Shown: positions 6,622-12,994 of the stretch, one piece after another
Layout: each line of letters begins with the position of its first letter
How positions within the stretch are numbered: the first letter of the stretch is position 1
NCBI GenBank assembly: GCA_964627045.1
Contig: CAZVIK010000109.1
Location: 1 to 12,994, forward strand
Source of the DNA: CAZVIK01 sp964627045
GTDB taxonomy: Bacteria; Acidobacteriota; Terriglobia; Bryobacterales; Bryobacteraceae
Length of the DNA: 12,994 nucleotides
Reading direction: 5' to 3'
Notes under the pieces: generated by a model
What the model was told of the DNA's origin: nothing
What the model saw: only the letters and a program-made list of their open reading frames with translations
Databases searched by the model: none
Made by a program: the position numbers and the translations under genes

Positions 6622-7909
6622 ATCTCGTCACGCGCGCGCGCAAGCTGCCTTTGGCCAGCCGCACATTCACGAGCGACTTCGCCGGCGCCATCTCCGCATC
6701 TTTCACAATCCGGCCGCCCGGATCTTGGACGATGGCGTAGCCCCGCTCCAGCACCGCCAGCGGGCTCAACGCAGCGTGCATCGCCGCCACCCCGTCCAGC
6801 CGGCTCCGCGCCCGCATCAATTCCAGACGCACCGTTTCGGCCAGCGCTCCGCTAGCCGCCTCCAGGCGCTGCTTGGCGGCCGACAGGCGGAAGCGCGGGT
6901 CCAGGTGGCGCAGCCGCTCGACGAGCTCGTCCAGCCGTTGCAGACGCTTCGCCATGGCCCGGTGAAACAGGGAAGCCGTCCGCTCGGTCCCCCGCTCTTG
7001 CAGGCGCCGCGCGGCATCGGTCAGCGTGAAGCGAACCGCTCGCGAGATCCGCTCCCGGGCGGCGTCCATCCGCTCCAGTAGTTGCTGCCGCGGGGGAACG
7101 ATCATCTCGGCGGCGGCCGACGGCGTCGGCGCGCGCAGGTCGGCCACGAAGTCCGCGATCGTCACGTCGGTTTCGTGCCCCACCGCCGAGACCACGGGAA
7201 CCGAACACCGCGCGATGGCTCGCGCCACGGCCTCTTCGTTGAAGGTCCACAGATCTTCGATCGATCCGCCGCCTCGCGCCACGATTACCAGGTCCGGCCA
7301 GCCCGATTCGCTGAACCAGTCGATGCCCGCCACTACCTCCTCCGCCGCGCCCGCGCCCTGCACCTGCGCCGGGTAGAGACGCACGTGCAGCCCCGGGAAC
7401 CGCCGCTCCAGAATCTGTAGCATGTCCCGGATCACGGCCCCGGTGGGCGACGTCACGATGCCCACGCGCCCGGGCAGTCCCGGCAGCGGCCGCTTGCGCG
7501 CCGCGTCGAACAGCCCTTCCTCGGCCAGCTTCTTCTTTTGTTGTTCGAAGGCCAGTTGCAGCGCGCCGTAGCCTTGCGGCTCCAGCGCTTCCACGATCAA
7601 CTGGTACTCGCCGCGCGGTTCGTAGACGTCGATCCTCCCCCGCGCGATCACCGCAATCCCGTCCTGGGGCTTGAACTTCAGCAGCCGCGCCGCGTTGCGG
7701 AAGGCCACGCACCGCAGTTGGGCCTGCGCGTCCTTCAGCGTGAAGTAATGATGGCCGCCGGTGGACACCTTCGTTCCGCTGATCTCTCCCGCCACCCAAA
7801 CCCCGGCGAAACGGCTATCGAGAAGCGCCCGGATTTCGGCGCTCAACTCGGCCACGGTGAACACCCGCCGGGCCGGTTCGAAGTCGAAGCTGGTCTGTTC
7901 TAACGCCAT
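6587..7909 (-). CDS. xseA: Exodeoxyribonuclease VII large subunit
   Basis: XseA is the catalytic subunit of exonuclease VII, which with several copies of the small XseB subunit degrades single-stranded DNA to oligonucleotides in both directions and takes part in repair. The 440-aa length is normal. Residues about 16-112 form the N-terminal OB-fold DNA-binding domain (VWVAGEIS, HHYFTLKD). The nuclease core shows VTSPTGAVIRD (152-162), RGGGSIEDLW (212-221), VGHETD (243-248) and ADLRAPTPSAAAE (256-268). From about 275 to 400 there is a long Arg/Ala/Glu-rich helical coiled-coil arm, as in the family. The ATG at 7909 has a GAGG 5 nt upstream. xseB is not in the window. The gene faces guaB tail to tail with a 35-bp coding overlap, and starts 147 bp from the divergent glnA. 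Confidence 0.96.
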   Translation of the reverse strand: MALEQTSFDFEPARRVFTVAELSAEIRALLDSRFAGVWVAGEISGTKVSTGGHHYFTLKDAQAQLRCVAFRNAARLLKFKPQDGIAVIARGRIDVYEPRGEYQLIVEALEPQGYGALQLAFEQQKKKLAEEGLFDAARKRPLPGLPGRVGIVTSPTGAVIRDMLQILERRFPGLHVRLYPAQVQGAGAAEEVVAGIDWFSESGWPDLVIVARGGGSIEDLWTFNEEAVARAIARCSVPVVSAVGHETDVTIADFVADLRAPTPSAAAEMIVPPRQQLLERMDAARERISRAVRFTLTDAARRLQERGTERTASLFHRAMAKRLQRLDELVERLRHLDPRFRLSAAKQRLEAASGALAETVRLELMRARSRLDGVAAMHAALSPLAVLERGYAIVQDPGGRIVKDAEMAPAKSLVNVRLAKGSLRARVTRSTPDGSSELPS

Positions 7910-7957
7910 GCCGCCTCAGGACTTAGGCCCATTCACGAATGTTTCGGCCCTCATCAC

Positions 7958-7996
7958 TTTTTTCTATTTGACCCCCCCGGACCGCCCCGTTATGCT
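7958..7996 (+). promoter_or_regulatory. glnA promoter, sigma-70 type
   Basis: TTGACC (7968-7973), a 17-bp GC-rich spacer, and TATGCT (7991-7996) form a good vegetative promoter. A T-rich stretch (7958-7969) sits directly upstream and overlaps the -35 box, like an UP element. Predicted +1 is near 8003, which gives a leader of about 54 nt. I see no GG-N10-GC sigma-54 element, so nitrogen control at this promoter is not evident from sequence. Confidence 0.65.
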
Positions 7997-8047
7997 GAGA
8001 CTTCAAGTCGCACCGCTAAGAGTCCCATTGTAAGAGGAATGATCCAC

Positions 8048-8052
8048 GGAGG
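8048..8052 (+). promoter_or_regulatory. glnA ribosome binding site
   Basis: GGAGG followed by ATAG and the ATG at 8057. This is a close match to the anti-SD core and fits a highly expressed gene. Confidence 0.75.
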
Positions 8053-8056
8053 ATAG

Positions 8057-9466
<1,410 letters not shown>

Positions 9467-9480
9467 ACGGCCCCCGGATC

Positions 9481-9514
9481 AGGCCGCAGGTCCTTCGGGG
9501 CTTGCGGCCTTTTT
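9481..9514 (+). terminator. Intrinsic terminator of glnA
   Basis: AGGCCGCA (9481-9488) pairs with TGCGGCCT (9503-9510). The stem continues inward (with two G-U pairs) to a C-TTCG-G tetraloop at 9493-9498, about 13 bp in all. A T5 run (9510-9514) and further Ts follow. It sits 14 bp after the glnA stop and should separate glnA from glnE transcription. Confidence 0.9.
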
Positions 9515-9560
9515 CTATTGGCGCGGGCCGCCGAGTCCCGCCTTAGCTTCGCCCCCACGC

Positions 9561-9566
9561 TATAAT
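9561..9566 (+). promoter_or_regulatory. Possible -10 element of glnE
   Basis: A perfect TATAAT lies 23 nt upstream of the glnE ATG, just after the glnA terminator. No recognisable -35 is present at 16-18 bp spacing (the bases there are CCGCCT-like), and there is no TG extension. If used, +1 would be near 9573, giving a leader of about 17 nt without a clear Shine-Dalgarno site. A weak or activator-dependent promoter would fit. Confidence 0.4.
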
Positions 9567-9589
9567 CTGACTCGTAGCCCGCGCACCCC

Positions 9590-12514
9590 ATGAAGCGTCT
9601 CCTCGAGAAAGTCCGTTTCCGCGATCCCGCGCGCGCCTCCGAGACCATCGCGCGGCTGGCCTCGACCGTTCCCGCCGAAATCCAGACCGGCATCCGCTCC
9701 CTGCTCATCGCCTCCCCTGACCCCGACCAGGCTCTCCACATGCTCGGCCGTCTCTATGACGCGCGTCCCGCGGCCTTCGATCGCCTCACGGCTTCGGTCG
9801 CCGGCCTTCCGTTTCTGATCTCGGTCTTTTCTTACAGCCGCTTCCTCGCCGAATCGGTCGTGAAACACCCCGACTGGCTGGCCGAACTCGCCGCCTCCCG
9901 GGACCTGGACCGCGTGCTTTCGGCCGAGGAGTACCGGGAGCGTCTCGCCGCCGTCGCTTCCAGCGAGGAATTTCTGGACCCATCCTCCGGCGGGACCATC
10001 CCGCCCGTCACCTTCGCCGCCTTTCGCCGCCGCGAATTGCTGCGCATTCTGCTGCGCGACGTGCACGGCTACGGCGCTCTGGCGGATGTCGCCGAGGAAC
10101 TCTCCAACCTTGCCGATGCCATCCTCGAAACCGCCTGCCGGAGCATCTACCGCGACTTGGCGCGCCGCCACGGCGTCCCCCGCCTGGACTCCGAAGAGGG
10201 GGAATCCGGCGAATGCGGTTTCGCCGTCTTCTCGCTCGGCAAACTCGGCGGCCGGGAGTTGAACTACTCTTCCGACATCGACCTGATGTTTTTCTACGCC
10301 GGCGCCGGCCGCACCGATGGACCTTCTCCCATCGAGAACCACGACTTTTACCGGAAGCTCGCCAACCAGTGCGTCGCGCTGCTGTCCGCCTACACGCCCG
10401 AGGGCAAGTGCTACCGCGTCGATCTCCGCCTGCGGCCCGAAGGCCGCCAGGGCGACGTCTGCCTGTCGCTCCCGGCGGCCCGCAACTACTACCAGCAGCG
10501 CGCCCGCGATTGGGAGTTGCAGATGCTCATCAAGGCGCGCGTCTCGGCCGGCGATGCCGCCCTCGGCCGTGCGTTGCTCGACGCCGCCGAAGCCCGCATC
10601 TACTCGACCTCGCTCGATTTCTCGGCCATCGAGACCATGTCCGCCACCCGCCTGCGGCTCAACGAAAAGATGGCGGCGCACTCCGGCGCGACCTCCGGCC
10701 TCGACATCAAGCTCGCCCGCGGCGGCATCCGCGACATCGAGTTTCTGGTCCAGTGCCTCCAGCGGCTCCACGGCGGCCGTGAATCCTGGGTCCGCCATGG
10801 CGGCAGCCTGCTGGCGCTGTTCCGGCTGCGCGACAAGTCGCTCATCAGCGACGCCGAGTATTCCCGTCTCGCCTCGGCCTATCAATTCCTGCGGATTCTC
10901 GAACACCGCCTCCAGTTTGTCGACGACCTCCAGACGCACGCCCTCCCCTCGGCCCAGGACGAACTGGACCAGCTCGCGCGCAAGATGCCCTCGGGCGAAC
11001 TGCCGGGTCCGCCTTCCGCCGAAACGCTTCTGCGCCAGTTGAACCGCCACCTTGAAGAGGTTCAGGACATCTACGAGCGGGTTATCCACGCGCAGCAGCC
11101 CATGTACTACGGCGCCGCTCTCCCGTCGGGCCCCGCGCCCGATCCCTGGACCGAGGCGCACGCGGCGCCCTCGGCCGACTCTGCCCCCAGCAACCTGAGC
11201 CGCTTCCTCGACCAGAAGGCGCCGAACCTAGCCGCGCACCTGGCCGCGCGCGGCATGAAGCGGGGGCAGCGTCACTTCGAGCACTTCCTCGAACAGGTGC
11301 TGCCGCAGCCGGAATGGCTCGCCCGGCTCGACGGGGACTCGGCGCTCGCTGCCCGCGTCGTCGACCTGTTCGAACACAGCCCCTTCTTCGCCGATCAACT
11401 CATCCGCAACCCGGCGCTGCTCGCCGACCTCGCGGAAATCGGCGTCGATCCGCGCTCCCCCGTGCCGGCGATTGGCGGCATCGACGACCTCCGCCGCTAC
11501 TTCCAGCGCGAGATGTTCCGCATTCAGACGGCCAGCATCTGCCTGCAAACGCCGATCTTCACGACCCTGGAATGGACGTCGGATCTCGCCGACGCCGTCA
11601 TCTCGCATTCCTACCGCCTGGCTGTCTCCGAGACCGCCGCCACTCACCCGCCCCATGCCGCCGGCTACGTCCCTTCGGACCAGTTGATGACCGTGGCCCT
11701 CGGCCGGCTCGGGATGAGCGAGTTCGACTTGGCCAGCGACGCCGACCTGATCTTCGTCCTGGCCGACGAGGATCGGGACGAACTGCCCTTCTGGACCCGG
11801 GCCGTCGAACGGACCATCGAGTTGATCACCGCCTACACGGGCTTCGGCGTCATGTTCGCCGTGGATACGCGCCTGCGGCCGAACGGACGCGCCGGCCCGC
11901 TCGTGCAATTGGAAAGCGGATACCGGGACTACTTCGAAAACTCGGCCGCCGCCTGGGAAGGCATCACCTACATGAAGTCCCGCGCGGTGGCCGGGAACGT
12001 GGAACGCGCCACGGCGTTCCTGCAATCCTTACAGGCGGTGGACTGGCGGCGCTACGGCCAGGGCGGACGATCGCGCCGTGCCTTGGCCGACATGCGCACC
12101 CGTTTGGAAAAGGAACAGGGTTCGCAGAACCCCCTCAAGGCGGGCCGCGGCGGATACTATGACATCGACTTCGCCCTGATGTATCTACGGCTCAAAGGCG
12201 CGGGTATCTTCTACAAAGTCCTGAATACCCCGGCCCGCGTCGACGTGATCGAAAAGATGGGCCACCTGGAGCCGGCCGATGCCGACTTCCTCCGTGACGC
12301 CGCCATTTTCTACCGCGCCGTGGATCACGGCCTGCGCGTCAGTACCGGCCACACCGAAGGCGACCTGCCCAGCTCTCCCGCGCAACTGGCCAACCTGACC
12401 GAGCTGGTAGGACGCTGGACGCCGCTGCACCTGCACGATCAACCCATCGATATCGAGCTCATGCAGATCCAGCGCCAGACCCGCGAGTATTTCAACCGCC
12501 TGTTCGGAACATAG
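9590..12514 (+). CDS. glnE: Bifunctional glutamine synthetase adenylyltransferase/adenylyl-removing enzyme
   Basis: GlnE attaches AMP to GlnA Tyr397 to lower its activity, and removes it by phosphorolysis, in response to PII protein and glutamine. The 974-aa product has the expected two nucleotidyltransferase halves. The N-terminal adenylyl-removing half has SLGKLGGRELNYSSDIDL with Asp229/Asp231, VDLRLRPEGRQG and ARGGIRDIEFLVQ. The C-terminal adenylyltransferase half has ALGRLGMSEFDLASDADL with Asp717/Asp719, VDTRLRPNGRAG and GRGGYYDIDF. Helical segments lie between (about 430-560). In the C-terminal half the usual LGG of the motif reads LGM; both metal-ligand aspartates are intact, so activity is expected. 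The ATG at 9590 is the only good start, though without a clear Shine-Dalgarno site. PII (glnB/glnK) is not in the window. The final codons F-G-T-stop are the first bases of a 152-bp repeat array. Confidence 0.97.
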   Translation: MKRLLEKVRFRDPARASETIARLASTVPAEIQTGIRSLLIASPDPDQALHMLGRLYDARPAAFDRLTASVAGLPFLISVFSYSRFLAESVVKHPDWLAELAASRDLDRVLSAEEYRERLAAVASSEEFLDPSSGGTIPPVTFAAFRRRELLRILLRDVHGYGALADVAEELSNLADAILETACRSIYRDLARRHGVPRLDSEEGESGECGFAVFSLGKLGGRELNYSSDIDLMFFYAGAGRTDGPSPIENHDFYRKLANQCVALLSAYTPEGKCYRVDLRLRPEGRQGDVCLSLPAARNYYQQRARDWELQMLIKARVSAGDAALGRALLDAAEARIYSTSLDFSAIETMSATRLRLNEKMAAHSGATSGLDIKLARGGIRDIEFLVQCLQRLHGGRESWVRHGGSLLALFRLRDKSLISDAEYSRLASAYQFLRILEHRLQFVDDLQTHALPSAQDELDQLARKMPSGELPGPPSAETLLRQLNRHLEEVQDIYERVIHAQQPMYYGAALPSGPAPDPWTEAHAAPSADSAPSNLSRFLDQKAPNLAAHLAARGMKRGQRHFEHFLEQVLPQPEWLARLDGDSALAARVVDLFEHSPFFADQLIRNPALLADLAEIGVDPRSPVPAIGGIDDLRRYFQREMFRIQTASICLQTPIFTTLEWTSDLADAVISHSYRLAVSETAATHPPHAAGYVPSDQLMTVALGRLGMSEFDLASDADLIFVLADEDRDELPFWTRAVERTIELITAYTGFGVMFAVDTRLRPNGRAGPLVQLESGYRDYFENSAAAWEGITYMKSRAVAGNVERATAFLQSLQAVDWRRYGQGGRSRRALADMRTRLEKEQGSQNPLKAGRGGYYDIDFALMYLRLKGAGIFYKVLNTPARVDVIEKMGHLEPADADFLRDAAIFYRAVDHGLRVSTGHTEGDLPSSPAQLANLTELVGRWTPLHLHDQPIDIELMQIQRQTREYFNRLFGT

Positions 12515-12606
12515 CCGCCGTCACCCGGTTTTTCAACTTGGCTGCCGTTACGGCGTTCCGGGACTGACGGAAGTTATGCCCGGTTCGACGCAGCCCGTTT
12601 TCGTAG

Positions 12607-12627
12607 GGGCTTGGCGGTGCCAAGCCC
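12607..12627. repeat. Hairpin GGGCTTGGC-GGT-GCCAAGCCC, copy 1
   Basis: Perfect 9-bp arms with a 3-nt loop inside the first 152-bp unit. No T-tract follows on either strand. It looks like a REP-type palindrome, not a terminator. Confidence 0.85.
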
Positions 12628-12758
12628 AAGACCGGACGCGCTGCCCCTTTCCGCTTCGGAACATAGTCGCCGTCGCCCAGTTCTTCAACTTGGCCGCCGT
12701 TATGGCGTTCCGGAACTGACGGAAGTTATGTCCGGCTCGACGCACGCCGTTTTCGTAG

Positions 12759-12779
12759 GGGCTTGGCGGTGCCAAGCCC
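12759..12779. repeat. Hairpin GGGCTTGGC-GGT-GCCAAGCCC, copy 2
   Basis: Identical to the copy at 12607-12627, shifted by 152 bp. The flanking bases TCGTAG and AAGACCG are also conserved. Confidence 0.85.
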
Positions 12780-12910
12780 AAGACCGAACGCGCTGCCCCT
12801 TTCCGCTTCGGAACATAGTCGCCGTCGCCCAGTTCTTCAACTTGGCCGCCGTTATGGCGTTCCGGAACTGACGGAAGTTATGTCCGGCTCGACGCACGCC
12901 GTTTTCGTAG

Positions 12911-12931
12911 GGGCTTGGCGGTGCCAAGCCC
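12911..12931. repeat. Hairpin GGGCTTGGC-GGT-GCCAAGCCC, copy 3
   Basis: Third identical copy, again at exactly 152-bp spacing. The hairpin was fully conserved even between copy 1 and copies 2/3, where other parts of the unit differ. Confidence 0.85.
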
Positions 12932-12994
12932 AAGACCGAACGCGCTGCCCCTTTCCGCTTCGGAACATAGTCGCCGTCGCCCAGTTCTTCAACT

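Larger units (their letters stand above)
12503..12994. repeat. 152-bp tandem repeat array (3 full copies plus a truncated fourth)
   Basis: Unit boundaries, taken at TTCGGAACATAG, are 12503-12654, 12655-12806, 12807-12958 and 12959 to the window edge. By eye copies 2 and 3 are identical, and copy 1 differs from them at about 12 positions (about 92% identity, mostly transitions). The first 12 bases of copy 1 are the end of glnE including its stop. Each unit contains a 9-bp-arm hairpin. A unit of 152 bp is not a multiple of 3, so the reading frame changes at each repeat and the array is unlikely to be coding. Confidence 0.93.

Noticed and set aside
9560..11161. Long open frame antisense to the first half of glnE (about 533 codons)
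   Set aside because: Repetitive Gly/Ala/Val/Arg composition typical of antisense reading of GC-rich codons; it also crosses the glnE promoter region.
12548..12933. Small open frames inside the repeat array, on both strands
   Set aside because: They recur only because the DNA repeats. The 152-bp unit shifts frame at each copy, and the frames have no convincing start context.
12503..12994. CRISPR array
   Set aside because: Units are 152 bp and contiguous, with no short repeat alternating with unique spacers and no cas genes nearby.

Overview
The window is a high-GC bacterial segment that carries one run of 10 Ns, so it comes from a scaffolded draft or metagenome assembly. It holds guaB, xseA, glnA and glnE, a Tat-type leader on a GH51 arabinofuranosidase, and a group of secreted proteins that I do not recognise. 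The glutamine synthetase is of the adenylylated GSI-beta type. I lean towards an Acidobacteriota (Solibacter/Bryobacter-like) soil bacterium. That is an impression from gene content and protein style, not a measured placement.

Region 1 (1-3142, minus strand) is a tight run of four genes encoding exported proteins. From promoter to window edge they are a 182-aa helical protein, a 392-aa protein with an HEQVH zinc-metallopeptidase-like motif near its C-terminus, a 252-aa protein, and a partial paralogue of that protein that runs off the left edge. The run begins at a strikingly consensus promoter whose predicted +1 is the A of the first ATG, so its mRNA is probably leaderless. None of these four has a function I can name. 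They are the most likely novel system here.

Region 2 (3143-3517) is a divergent intergenic region with an 8-bp-arm inverted repeat and a perfect 20-bp palindrome. Region 3 (3518-5109, plus) is a secreted GH51 alpha-L-arabinofuranosidase interrupted by the assembly gap and by a frame change beside it.

Region 4 (5167-9466) is housekeeping. guaB (IMP dehydrogenase) and xseA (exonuclease VII large subunit) converge, and their coding ends overlap by 35 bp on opposite strands. glnA (glutamine synthetase) is divergent from xseA, with a good sigma-70-type promoter and a strong UUCG-loop terminator. Region 5 (9590-12514) is glnE, the bifunctional adenylyltransferase/adenylyl-removing enzyme that controls GlnA. 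GlnA keeps the target tyrosine at residue 397, so modifier and substrate lie side by side.

Region 6 (12503-12994) is a 152-bp tandem repeat array that begins inside the last codons of glnE and runs off the right edge. Each unit carries a GGGCTTGGC/GCCAAGCCC hairpin that resembles the palindrome in region 2, which suggests a dispersed palindromic element in this genome. No tRNA, rRNA, CRISPR array, transposase or prophage gene was seen.
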